A DNA stretch of 9,022 bases, from positions 1 through 9,022 of the forward strand of contig JAADCO010000102.1 in the NCBI GenBank assembly GCA_013154385.1, given 5' to 3'. Position numbers and translations under genes: made by a program. The notes beneath the pieces are model-generated. The model was given only the letters and a program-made list of their open reading frames with translations. It had not been told where the DNA came from and did no database searches. How positions within the stretch are numbered: the first letter of the stretch is position 1; the number at the start of each line of letters is the position of its first letter. This DNA comes from Thermodesulfobacteriota bacterium. Its GTDB lineage: Bacteria > Desulfobacterota > Thermodesulfobacteria > Thermodesulfobacteriales > Thermodesulfatatoraceae. This document shows, piece by piece, positions 1 to 7,071 of the stretch.

Positions 1-948
1 GTTGCCGTGCTCCCGTGCGTGAACCTCCAGGGGCTCCTTTCTTCAGGCGGCGGTCAGGCCGGGGTGGTCATCCGCGGGGTCCCGGGAAAGGAGGCCCAGC
101 GGGTCTTCTCCGGCCTCAAGATGCGGGCCGGAAGCCTCCTTGACCTGGAAGACGCCGCCCCGAGGATCATCCTGGGCTGGCGCCTGGCCCGCAGCCTGGG
201 CGTGGGCGTGGGGGATCGGGTGCGTCTCATCCTGCCCGACGGCCGGTCCACGCCCTTTGGTTTCCTCCCCCGCATCAAGACGCTCGAGGTGGTGGGCCTC
301 TTTGAGACCGGGCTCTACGAATTCGACGCCAACCTGGGGTTCGTGCCCCTCGGGCTTGCCCAGCACCTGGCGGGCCTCAAGCAGGGGGTGAGCTATCTCG
401 AAGTCCGCCTGAACGACCCGCTGGCGGCTTCGGAGTTCGCCAAGGTGCTGGCCGAAAAGCTCGGTTTCCCCTACTGGGTGGTGGATTGGCACCGCATGAA
501 CGCCAACCTCTTCTCCGCCCTCAAGCTGGAGAAGGCGGCCATGTTCATCATCCTCACCCTCATCATCCTGGTGGCGGCCTTCAACATCGTGGCCGCGCTC
601 ATCATGCTCGTGGGGGAGAAGAGGGCGGACATCGCGGTGCTCAAGTCCATGGGCGTGTGTGACCGGAGCATCCTCCGGATCTTCATGCTCACCGGGTTCC
701 TCCTGGGGCTGGCCGGCACGGTGCTGGGGGTCTCGGGCGGGCTTCTCCTCTGCCTCCTGGTCTCGCGCTATCCCATCGTCAAGCTCCCGAGCGACATCTA
801 CTACGTGGACCGCCTGCCGGTCCTGGTGGAGCCCCTGGACGTCACCATCATCGCCCTTTCCGCCCTGTTGCTGGCCCTTTTGGCCACCATCTATCCCGCG
901 CGGCAGGCCGCCAAGCTCCCCCCGGCGGAGGTCCTCCGTTATGGCTAA
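1..948 (+). CDS. lolC: Lipoprotein-releasing ABC transporter permease LolC/LolE (5' partial)
   Basis: This is the C-terminal 315 residues of an inner-membrane permease of the LolC/LolE (FtsX/MacB) family; the reading frame is open from base 1, so the start codon lies upstream and roughly 90-100 residues are missing. The visible part begins in the periplasmic domain (PCVNLQGLL, then VVIRGV, as in Lol permeases) and continues with the three C-terminal membrane segments at about residues 178-203, 226-253 and 282-298 of the visible part. The family-typical tail YPARQAAKLPPAEVLRYG closes the protein just before TAA at 946-948. With LolD the family releases outer-membrane lipoproteins from the inner membrane and hands them to LolA. 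It overlaps lolD by 8 bases and is followed by bamA, a typical envelope operon. Whether it is called LolC, LolE or a single LolF-type permease cannot be decided from this fragment; the Lol assignment itself is firm. Confidence 0.9.
   Translation, partial: VAVLPCVNLQGLLSSGGGQAGVVIRGVPGKEAQRVFSGLKMRAGSLLDLEDAAPRIILGWRLARSLGVGVGDRVRLILPDGRSTPFGFLPRIKTLEVVGLFETGLYEFDANLGFVPLGLAQHLAGLKQGVSYLEVRLNDPLAASEFAKVLAEKLGFPYWVVDWHRMNANLFSALKLEKAAMFIILTLIILVAAFNIVAALIMLVGEKRADIAVLKSMGVCDRSILRIFMLTGFLLGLAGTVLGVSGGLLLCLLVSRYPIVKLPSDIYYVDRLPVLVEPLDVTIIALSALLLALLATIYPARQAAKLPPAEVLRYG
926..938 (+). promoter_or_regulatory. lolD Shine-Dalgarno inside an inverted repeat
   Basis: GGAGG at 927-931 lies 9 bases before the lolD ATG at 941 and is the likely ribosome binding site. 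It sits in a perfect inverted repeat, CGGAG-GTC-CTCCG (926-930 and 934-938, 3-base loop), still inside the lolC coding sequence. Such a stem would hide the site until a ribosome finishing lolC opens it, which would couple LolD output to permease translation. The bases also encode the conserved AEVLR of the permease tail, so the symmetry may be accidental. Confidence 0.45.
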
Positions 949-1663
949 GACGGTCATCGAGGTGCGCAACCTTACGAAGAGCTACGGCGAAGGCGCCAGC
1001 CGGGTGGAGGTCCTGCGCGGCGTTGACCTGGACATAAGAGAGGGGGAGCGGGTGGCCATCGTGGGCCCGAGTGGTTCGGGGAAAAGCACCCTCCTTCACA
1101 TCCTCGGGACCCTGGATCGTCCCTCAAGCGGGGAAGTGCGCCACTTCGGTCGAAACGTCTTTGCGCTGCCTGATCCCGAGATCTCGCGCTTCCGAAACGA
1201 AAAGATCGGCTTCATCTTTCAATTCCACCATCTCCTGCCGGAGTTCAACGCCCTGGAAAACGTCATGCTCCCGGCGCTCATCGCCGGCTACACCATCGCC
1301 GAGGCCCAGAAGATGGCCCGGCAGGTCCTCGAACGGGTAGGGCTGGCGCAAAGGCTCACGCATCGCGTGGGGGAGCTCTCCGGCGGAGAACGCCAGAGGG
1401 TGGCCATCGCGCGGGCCCTGGTCCTGCGTCCACCGCTGATCCTTGCGGACGAACCCACGGGGAACCTCGACGTGCGCACGGCGCGCGAGGTGGCCAATCT
1501 CCTTTTGCAGATAAATCGAAGCTATGCTACGACCTTGGTGATCGTGACGCACAATCCCGAACTGGCGACGATGATGGAGCGGGTCCTGGGGCTCTCCGAC
1601 GGGCGGGTGATCGAACTCTCCCCCGACAAACCCTGGCCTTGGAGTCAGGAAGGTCTTGAATGA
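941..1663 (+). CDS. lolD: Lipoprotein-releasing ABC transporter ATP-binding protein LolD
   Basis: This 240-residue ABC ATPase, the usual length for LolD, would energise the LolC/E permease on the cytoplasmic face of the inner membrane. All nucleotide-binding motifs are present: Walker A GPSGSGKST (residues 42-50), Q-loop Gln94 in GFIFQFHHLLPEF, signature LSGGERQRVAIARA (146-159), Walker B LILADE (166-171) followed by PTGNLD, and the H-loop His204 in VTHN. The FHHLLPEFNALENVMLPALI stretch after the Q-loop is characteristic of the LolD/MacB/FtsE group. The ATG at 941 is chosen because it gives the standard N-terminus MAKTVIEVRNLTKSY and has GGAGG 9 bases upstream; the frame stays open further upstream only as a shadow of lolC. 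It overlaps lolC by 8 bases and bamA by 4 (ATGA). The neighbours separate it from related MacB or FtsE ATPases. Confidence 0.95.
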   Translation: MAKTVIEVRNLTKSYGEGASRVEVLRGVDLDIREGERVAIVGPSGSGKSTLLHILGTLDRPSSGEVRHFGRNVFALPDPEISRFRNEKIGFIFQFHHLLPEFNALENVMLPALIAGYTIAEAQKMARQVLERVGLAQRLTHRVGELSGGERQRVAIARALVLRPPLILADEPTGNLDVRTAREVANLLLQINRSYATTLVIVTHNPELATMMERVLGLSDGRVIELSPDKPWPWSQEGLE

Positions 1664-4329
1664 GAAAATTTCTTTTGCTCCTCTTCCTCGTGTTTCTCGG
1701 TCTGGGAGAGGCTTGGGCCTCCACGGGAAGGCTCCGGCCCGTGCTCATCCTGCCCTTCAAGGTGAACGGCCCCCAGGACGTTGAGCCCCTTGCGCGCGAT
1801 CTTCCGCGACATCTGGAGACCTTCCTGGCCAAGGAAGGGGTACCGGTGGTGCCCTCCATCAAGGCCGAGGACCTCCTGGGCCCCCTGCCGGCGGAGATGT
1901 CCTCCTCCGAGGCCCTGCGTCTGTGCGAGGAAAAGCGCCTCGGGGCGGTGGTGTGGGGCACGGTGAACGTGCTCGCCGGGCACGTGAGCGTGGACCTGCG
2001 TCTGGCGGATTGTGCAGACCGGGTGGTGAAGAGGGCTTACGCCTCCGGGCGCCTCGGGGACTGGGCCTCCCTGGAGGAAGAAGTGGGCAAGGTCGTGGCC
2101 AGGGTCCTTCTCGCGCGCGAGACCGTGGCCGCGGTAAGGGTGAGGGGAAACGTGCGCATGGACGAGGAGGCCATCCTCTCCGTGACCAAGCTCAAACCCG
2201 GCGACCTCTTCGACCCGCGCCTGCTGCGCGAGGACCTGAAAAACATCTTCAAGCTGGGCTATTTCGACGACGTGCGGGCCGATCTCGAGGAGACCCCCGA
2301 GGGTTTGGTGATCACCTACATCGTGCGCGAAAAGCCCGTGGTCAAGCGCATCGTCTACGAGGGCAACAAGGCCATCAAGAAGAGCGATCTGGAAAAGATC
2401 ACGGAGCTCAAGCCCTACACCATCCTCAACCTCAACAAGGTGAACGAAGCCGCCGAAAGGATCGAGCTCCTCTACAAAGAAAGGGGCTACTACAACACGA
2501 AGGTGGTCCCGGAGGTCAAGCCCCTGGGGCCGCACGAGGTGAAGGTCGTCTTCCACATCAAGGAAGGGGAGAAGATCTACATCAAGAAGATCGAGTTCGA
2601 GGGCAACAAGGCCTTTTCCGACGAAGAGCTCAAGGATCTCCTGGAAATCAGCGAGAAATCGGCCTTCTCGTGGGTGAAGAAGATAAAGACCCTCTTTTCC
2701 GGCGGCGGGGTGGAGCCGGGTGTTTACAGCTACGGCGGCCTCTATCGGGACCTCGGAAAGATCGTCTCCTTCTATCAGAACCACGGCTACATTGACGTAA
2801 GGGTGGGGGAGCCGCGCGTGCGGCAGGAGGGCCGCTGGATATACATCACCATCCCCATCGAGGAAGGGCCGCAGTACAAGGTCGGCCGCGTGGACATCGT
2901 GCAGGACCTCTTCAAGAACAAGGAATACCTCCTGAAACAGCTCGAGATTCGCAAGGCCAAGGTCTTCAGCCGCGAGGTCCTGCGGCGCGACATCATGAAG
3001 CTCACGGACATCTTCGCGGACAAGGGCTACGCCTACGCCGAGGTCATCCCCGAGATCAAGAAGAACGAAAAGACCCACACGGTGGACATCGTCCTCAAGG
3101 TGGACAAGGGGCCCCTGGTCTACGTGAATCGCATCGAGATCGAGGGCAACACCCGCACGCGGGACAAGGTCATCCGCCGGGAGCTCCTCATCGTGGAGCA
3201 GAGACCCTTTTCCGCCACCAGGCTCAAGCAGAGCCAGGATCGCGTGCGCCGTCTGGGCTACTTCGACGACGTGAACATCTCCACGGAAAAGGGCGTGCGG
3301 GAGAACCAGATGGACGTCAAGGTCAAGGTGAAGGAGCGGCCCACCGGCACCTTCAGCATCGGTGCGGGTTACAGCTCCGTGGACAAGCTCATCTTCATGG
3401 GCGAGATCTCCCAGCGCAACCTCTTCGGCAAGGGCCAGATCCTCTCCTTCCAGGGACTCTTCGGGGCCCGGACGACGCGCTACTCCCTCTCTTTCACCGA
3501 GCCCTATTTCCGCGACTCAAAGCTTTCGCTCACCCTGAACCTCTACGACTGGGAGCGGGAATACGACGACTACACGCGCGACAGTCAGGGCGGGGGGATA
3601 CGTTTCGGCTATCTCCTCACGCCCAACACGCGGGTCTTCCTGGGTTACCACTACGACGATTCGAACCTCACGGACTACAGCTACTACACCTCGCCGATCA
3701 TCCTCGAGTCCAAGGACATCCACGTCACGAGCTCTCTTGAGCTCGGCTTCACGCGCGATACGCGCAACCATTTCTTCGACCCAACCCGGGGGACGAAGAT
3801 CTCGCTGGTCTACGAGCACGCCGGGGGCTTCCTCGGGGGCGACAGCGCCTACGAGAAGGTCACCTTCACCGGCGGCATCTATTTCCCCACGGTGCGCTCC
3901 GTCACCGGACACATCCGCCTGGGGCTGGGCTACGTCACCGAAGGCCCCGGCGGGAAGCTGCCGGTCTTTGCCAAGTTCTATCTCGGCGGGATCGATTCGG
4001 TGCGGGGCTATCGCTACGGGGACATCAGCCCGGTTGATCCCAACACCGGCGAGCGCATCGGCGGAGAGCGCATGTTCTTCGTGCAGAACGAGCTCATCTT
4101 TCCCCTGGTGAAAAGCATGGGGCTCAAGGGCGTGGTCTTCTTCGACATGGGTAACGTTTGGGGAGAAGACGAGGGCTGGCGGCTTTCCGAGGTGCGCAAG
4201 AGCGTGGGTCTCGGTATCAGATGGCTCTCTCCCATGGGGCCGCTGCGCATAGAGTGGGGCTACAACATCAACGCCAAGGAAGACGAGGACAAGAGCAACT
4301 GGAACTTCCGCATCGGCGGCCAATTCTGA
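1660..4329 (+). CDS. bamA: Outer membrane protein assembly factor BamA (Omp85), with extra N-terminal domain
   Basis: BamA is the core of the BAM machine that folds and inserts beta-barrel proteins into the outer membrane. The 889-residue product is longer than the approximately 800 of E. coli BamA. It starts with a signal peptide (hydrophobic core FLLLLFLVFLGLG, likely cleavage after AWA near residue 20). Residues of about 25-150 form an additional alpha/beta domain (PVLILPFKVNG near its start, LGAVVWGTV further on). Five POTRA repeats follow at about 157-226, 227-306, 307-407, 408-488 and 489-561; several carry the EGN motif. The barrel spans about 562-889, with the L6 lid motif VRGY at 781-784 and a C-terminal signal ending in Phe889. 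The ATG at 1660 overlaps lolD through ATGA and has AGGAAGG 6 bases upstream, so translation is coupled. POTRA3 is long because of an insertion around SGGGVEPGVYS. The BamA assignment is firm; TamA is excluded by five POTRAs. Confidence 0.95.
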   Translation: MRKFLLLLFLVFLGLGEAWASTGRLRPVLILPFKVNGPQDVEPLARDLPRHLETFLAKEGVPVVPSIKAEDLLGPLPAEMSSSEALRLCEEKRLGAVVWGTVNVLAGHVSVDLRLADCADRVVKRAYASGRLGDWASLEEEVGKVVARVLLARETVAAVRVRGNVRMDEEAILSVTKLKPGDLFDPRLLREDLKNIFKLGYFDDVRADLEETPEGLVITYIVREKPVVKRIVYEGNKAIKKSDLEKITELKPYTILNLNKVNEAAERIELLYKERGYYNTKVVPEVKPLGPHEVKVVFHIKEGEKIYIKKIEFEGNKAFSDEELKDLLEISEKSAFSWVKKIKTLFSGGGVEPGVYSYGGLYRDLGKIVSFYQNHGYIDVRVGEPRVRQEGRWIYITIPIEEGPQYKVGRVDIVQDLFKNKEYLLKQLEIRKAKVFSREVLRRDIMKLTDIFADKGYAYAEVIPEIKKNEKTHTVDIVLKVDKGPLVYVNRIEIEGNTRTRDKVIRRELLIVEQRPFSATRLKQSQDRVRRLGYFDDVNISTEKGVRENQMDVKVKVKERPTGTFSIGAGYSSVDKLIFMGEISQRNLFGKGQILSFQGLFGARTTRYSLSFTEPYFRDSKLSLTLNLYDWEREYDDYTRDSQGGGIRFGYLLTPNTRVFLGYHYDDSNLTDYSYYTSPIILESKDIHVTSSLELGFTRDTRNHFFDPTRGTKISLVYEHAGGFLGGDSAYEKVTFTGGIYFPTVRSVTGHIRLGLGYVTEGPGGKLPVFAKFYLGGIDSVRGYRYGDISPVDPNTGERIGGERMFFVQNELIFPLVKSMGLKGVVFFDMGNVWGEDEGWRLSEVRKSVGLGIRWLSPMGPLRIEWGYNINAKEDEDKSNWNFRIGGQF

Positions 4330-4427
4330 CGAATCCCGGATCGTAGAGTTTCGTTGATGTAAACGTGCGCGGTTGTTAAGAAAACGCGATCATTTCTCTC
4401 CTCCTTCCCCCGCGATTTATCAATTTC

Positions 4428-4457
4428 TTGACATTTGAGAATGGATTGCGCTAGCCT
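4428..4457 (+). promoter_or_regulatory. Sigma-70-type promoter for the EF-G-like/mog/usp operon
   Basis: A perfect -35 hexamer TTGACA (4428-4433) is followed after 18 bases by TAGCCT (4452-4457), a weak -10 with 3 of 6 consensus matches. Transcription would start near 4464, leaving a leader of about 26 bases before the ATG at 4490. The location in the only sizeable gap upstream of the operon supports it; the poor -10 leaves doubt about the exact element. Confidence 0.5.
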
Positions 4458-4478
4458 CGCTTAGGGCAAATCTCTTCC

Positions 4479-4485
4479 GAGGAGG
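4479..4485 (+). promoter_or_regulatory. Strong Shine-Dalgarno of the EF-G-like gene
   Basis: GAGGAGG ends 4 bases before the ATG at 4490, a near-perfect anti-16S match at a slightly short distance. It fixes the start of the EF-G-like gene, because no other in-frame start with a comparable site is nearby. Confidence 0.75.
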
Positions 4486-4489
4486 CTCT

Positions 4490-6565
4490 ATGGAAGTCGC
4501 CAAGATCCGCAATCTCGTCTTTCTCTCCCAAAGCGGGGCGGGGAAAACCTCTTTGGCCGAGGCCATGCTCTACCTTTCCGGAAAGACCAAGAAGCTGGGA
4601 CGGGTGGACGACGGCTCCACCATCCTGGACTTCGAGCCCGAGGAACAGAACCGAAAGATCACCATTTCTACGGCCTGTCACCACTTTCCGTGGAAGAAGC
4701 ACGAGATCTTCTTCCTCGACCCTCCGGGTGACGACAACTTCAACGCCGAGGCCAAGCTGGCGGCTTGGGCGGCGGACAACGCCCTCCTGGTCATCGAGGC
4801 CACGGATCCCGTAAAGGTGCAGACGGAAAAGGTCTTCGCCTTCGTCAAGGAGTTCGGGCTTCCGTGTGCCGCCTTCGTCAACAAGCTCGACCGGGAACAC
4901 GCGGACTTCGAGAAGGCGCTCTCCGTGATGGAGGAAAGGCTCGAGATTCGCGCTGTCCCCGTGGCCTATCCCATCGGGAAGGAGGAGTCCTTCCGCGGGG
5001 TGGTGGATCTCATCAACATGAAGGCCTACGAGTTCGAAGACGGCAAGGCCAAGACCATAGACATCCCCTCCGAGGTGGCTGACCGCGTGGAGGAGCTGCG
5101 CGCCAGCCTCATTGAATACGCCGCCGAGAGCGACGACGAGCTCCTCGAAAAGTTCCTGGAAGAAGGGGAGCTCACCCCGGAAGAGATCGTGAGGGGGCTC
5201 AAGAAGGGCATCCTCGAAGGGCGGTTCGTTCCGGTTTCCTGCGGTTCGGTGGCCAAGCTCATCGGTATCCAGCCCCTGCTCGACCTCATCGTCAACTTTC
5301 TGCCCTCTCCTGTGGAGCGGGGCCCGCGCGTGGGGAAGACCCCGGACGGCGAGGAGACCGAGCGCGAGCCGAACCCCGAGGCCCCTGTTTCGGCCATCAT
5401 CTTCAAGACCTTCATGGACCCCTACGCCGGCAGGCTTTCCTTCTGCCGGGTGATCTCCGGCACGCTCCCGGCGGAAGGGACGATCTTCAATCCGGTGCGG
5501 GAGATCAAGGAAAAGTACGCCAACCTGGCCATTCCCGAGGGCAAGGAACACAAGCCGGTGAACGAGGCGGTGCCGGGGATGATCTGCGTCATTCCCAAGC
5601 TCTCGGAATCCAAGACCGGAGACACGCTCTGTGATCCGGAAGCGCCGGTCATCTTTCCCATGCCGGAGCTTCCGCACGCGGTGCTCACCTACGCCCTGCA
5701 TCCCAAGAGTCGGAGCGACGAAGAAAAGATCGGTGCGGCTCTGGCCAAGCTCCAGGAGGAAGATCCGAGTCTCCTCATCACCCGCGACGAGGAGAGCCGG
5801 GAGATCCTCCTCGGGGGGCTGGGGCAGATCCACATCGAGGCCACCATCGAGAAGCTGGCCAGGAAGTACGGGGTCAACGTGGACCTCTCCCTGCCCAAGA
5901 TCCCCTATCGGGAGACCATCAAGAAGCCCCGGGAAGGGGTCATCTATCGCCACAAGAAGCAGACCGGCGGCCGCGGTCAGTTCGCCGAGGTGCACTTCCA
6001 CATCTATCCGCTTCCCCGCGGGGCCGGATTCGAATTCGTCGAGACCTTGGTGGGGATGAACGTTCCCCGGAACTTCGTTCCCGCCGTGGAAAAGGGTGTG
6101 CGGCAGGCCCTGGAGAAGGGGCCGCTTGCCGGCTATCCGGTGGTGGACGTGAAGGTCCAGTTCTACGACGGTAAGAGCCACGAGGTTGATTCTTCGGATA
6201 TGGCCTTCATGATCGCCGCCTCCCAGTGTTTCAAGAAGGGTGTGCAGGAGTGCCAGCCGGTCCTCCTCGAGCCCATCATGGAGCTCGAGATCGAGGTCCC
6301 GGAGGACGTGATGGGAGACGTGATCGGCGACATCAACGCCCGGCGCGGGAAGGTGCTGGGCATGGAGCCCAAGGGCAAGGTCCAGGTGATCAAGGCCCAC
6401 GTGCCCCTGGCGGAAGTGCAACGTTACGCCCTGGATCTGAACGCCATCACCGGCGGGCGCGGCACGTTCCACATGAAGTTCTCCCATTACGAGGAAGTGC
6501 CTCCTCAGATCGCGGAGAAGATCATCGCCGAGGCCAAGGCCCAGGAGGAGGCGGAGAAGAAGTGA
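4490..6565 (+). CDS. Elongation factor G paralogue (EF-G-2-like translational GTPase)
   Basis: A 691-residue cytoplasmic GTPase with full EF-G architecture: G domain, domain II (DPYAGRLSFCRVISGTL), domain III (ALHPKSRSDEEKIG, LGQIHIE), domain IV (TGGRGQFAEV at 492-501; tip HEVDSSDMAF at 564-573, where His564 matches E. coli His583) and domain V (EPIMELEIEVPED, FSHYEEVP). The GTPase motifs differ from housekeeping EF-G: G1 is SQSGAGKTS (13-21) instead of AHIDAGKTT, switch I is RKIT (55-58) instead of RGIT, and G3 is DPPGDD (77-82) instead of DTPGHV, so the catalytic His position is Asp81. G4 is NKLD (131-134) and G5 is SCGS (250-253). Domain III resembles Thermus thermophilus EF-G-2 as I remember it, so this is probably a second EF-G, with the main fusA in the ribosomal str operon elsewhere. 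A strong Shine-Dalgarno and its own promoter precede it; it overlaps mog by GTGA. Its role (translocation, recycling or a stress function) cannot be told from sequence. Confidence 0.9.
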   Translation: MEVAKIRNLVFLSQSGAGKTSLAEAMLYLSGKTKKLGRVDDGSTILDFEPEEQNRKITISTACHHFPWKKHEIFFLDPPGDDNFNAEAKLAAWAADNALLVIEATDPVKVQTEKVFAFVKEFGLPCAAFVNKLDREHADFEKALSVMEERLEIRAVPVAYPIGKEESFRGVVDLINMKAYEFEDGKAKTIDIPSEVADRVEELRASLIEYAAESDDELLEKFLEEGELTPEEIVRGLKKGILEGRFVPVSCGSVAKLIGIQPLLDLIVNFLPSPVERGPRVGKTPDGEETEREPNPEAPVSAIIFKTFMDPYAGRLSFCRVISGTLPAEGTIFNPVREIKEKYANLAIPEGKEHKPVNEAVPGMICVIPKLSESKTGDTLCDPEAPVIFPMPELPHAVLTYALHPKSRSDEEKIGAALAKLQEEDPSLLITRDEESREILLGGLGQIHIEATIEKLARKYGVNVDLSLPKIPYRETIKKPREGVIYRHKKQTGGRGQFAEVHFHIYPLPRGAGFEFVETLVGMNVPRNFVPAVEKGVRQALEKGPLAGYPVVDVKVQFYDGKSHEVDSSDMAFMIAASQCFKKGVQECQPVLLEPIMELEIEVPEDVMGDVIGDINARRGKVLGMEPKGKVQVIKAHVPLAEVQRYALDLNAITGGRGTFHMKFSHYEEVPPQIAEKIIAEAKAQEEAEKK

Positions 6566-7059
6566 GGGACGTCTTCACCGCTGGTGTCCTGACCCTTTCG
6601 GACAAAGGGGCCCTGGGAGAGAGGGAGGACCGCTCCGGTCCCCTCATCAAGGAAAGCCTGGAGAAGGCCGGGTTTCAGGTCCTGGCCTACCGGGTGATAC
6701 CCGACGATTACGAAGAGATCCTGGTCGTCCTCCTCGATTGGGTTGACCGCAAGGGACTTGACCTTATCATCACCACCGGGGGGACGGGGCTCTCCCCGCG
6801 GGACGTTACGCCCGAGGCGACCAGGGCCGCCATCGAAAGGGAGGTCCCGGGGATTGCCGAGGCCATCCGGCTCGAAGGCCTGAAACACACCCCGCGGGCC
6901 ATGCTTTCGCGGGGGATAGCCGGCATTCGCAAGCAGAGCTTGATCATCAATCTTCCGGGCAGTCCCAAGGCCGTGGAGGAGTCCATGCAGGTCATCCTCC
7001 CGGTCCTTTTTCACGCCTTGGAAAAGATAAAGGGTGTTTCCGAAGAGTGTGCGCGTTAG
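6562..7059 (+). CDS. MogA/MoaB-family molybdopterin adenylyltransferase
   Basis: This 165-residue protein belongs to the MogA/MoaB family, which activates molybdopterin by adenylylation before Mo (or W) insertion during cofactor synthesis. Hallmarks are the N-terminal VLTLSDKGALGEREDRSGP, RVIPDD, the active-site loop TTGGTGLSPRDVTPE (residues 71-85), and the C-terminal NLPGSPKA (130-137). The length is close to E. coli MoaB (about 170) and shorter than MogA (about 195), so the exact subfamily is open. The start is GTG at 6562, which overlaps the preceding stop (GTGA) and gives the expected N-terminus; purine-rich GGAG at 6553-6556 and AGGAGG at 6543-6548 can serve as ribosome binding sites. 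Translation is therefore probably coupled to the EF-G-like gene. No other cofactor gene is nearby. The family would serve molybdo- or tungsto-enzymes such as formate dehydrogenases, but none is visible here. Confidence 0.9.
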   Translation: MRDVFTAGVLTLSDKGALGEREDRSGPLIKESLEKAGFQVLAYRVIPDDYEEILVVLLDWVDRKGLDLIITTGGTGLSPRDVTPEATRAAIEREVPGIAEAIRLEGLKHTPRAMLSRGIAGIRKQSLIINLPGSPKAVEESMQVILPVLFHALEKIKGVSEECAR

Positions 7060-7071
7060 GAGGGAGATGAA

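Larger units (their letters stand above)
4330..4489 (+). other. Intergenic region between bamA and the EF-G-like gene
   Basis: These 160 bases separate two operons. They are more AT-rich than the flanking genes and contain a pyrimidine-rich tract (4395-4410), the promoter and the ribosome binding site of the next gene. I see no good intrinsic terminator after bamA; the best candidate is a weak, mismatched stem at 4368-4388. No small gene, tRNA or riboswitch was recognised. Confidence 0.6.

Noticed and set aside
43..969. Long minus-strand open frame opposite lolC (308 codons)
   Set aside because: Its translation is rich in His, Asp, Glu and Gly without any family pattern, typical of the antisense of a GC-rich gene; the + strand encodes a clear permease.
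4368..4388. CGCGGTT/AAACGCG stem as a terminator for bamA
   Set aside because: Only 4 GC pairs and 2 AT pairs around a mismatch, with no run of T immediately after it; too weak to call.
4451..6487. Minus-strand open frame of 678 codons opposite the EF-G-like gene
   Set aside because: Mirror frame of a GC-rich, well-recognised GTPase gene; no motifs, no ribosome binding site and low-complexity His/Leu/Gly/Asp composition. Another of 477 codons opposite bamA (1645-3078) was rejected for the same reason.
4490..6565. Ribosomal protection protein (TetM/TetO type) or LepA/TypA instead of EF-G
   Set aside because: Domain IV with the HEVDSSDMAF tip and domain V follow the EF-G pattern, and the domain III sequence matches EF-G-2; the LepA and TypA C-terminal domains are absent.
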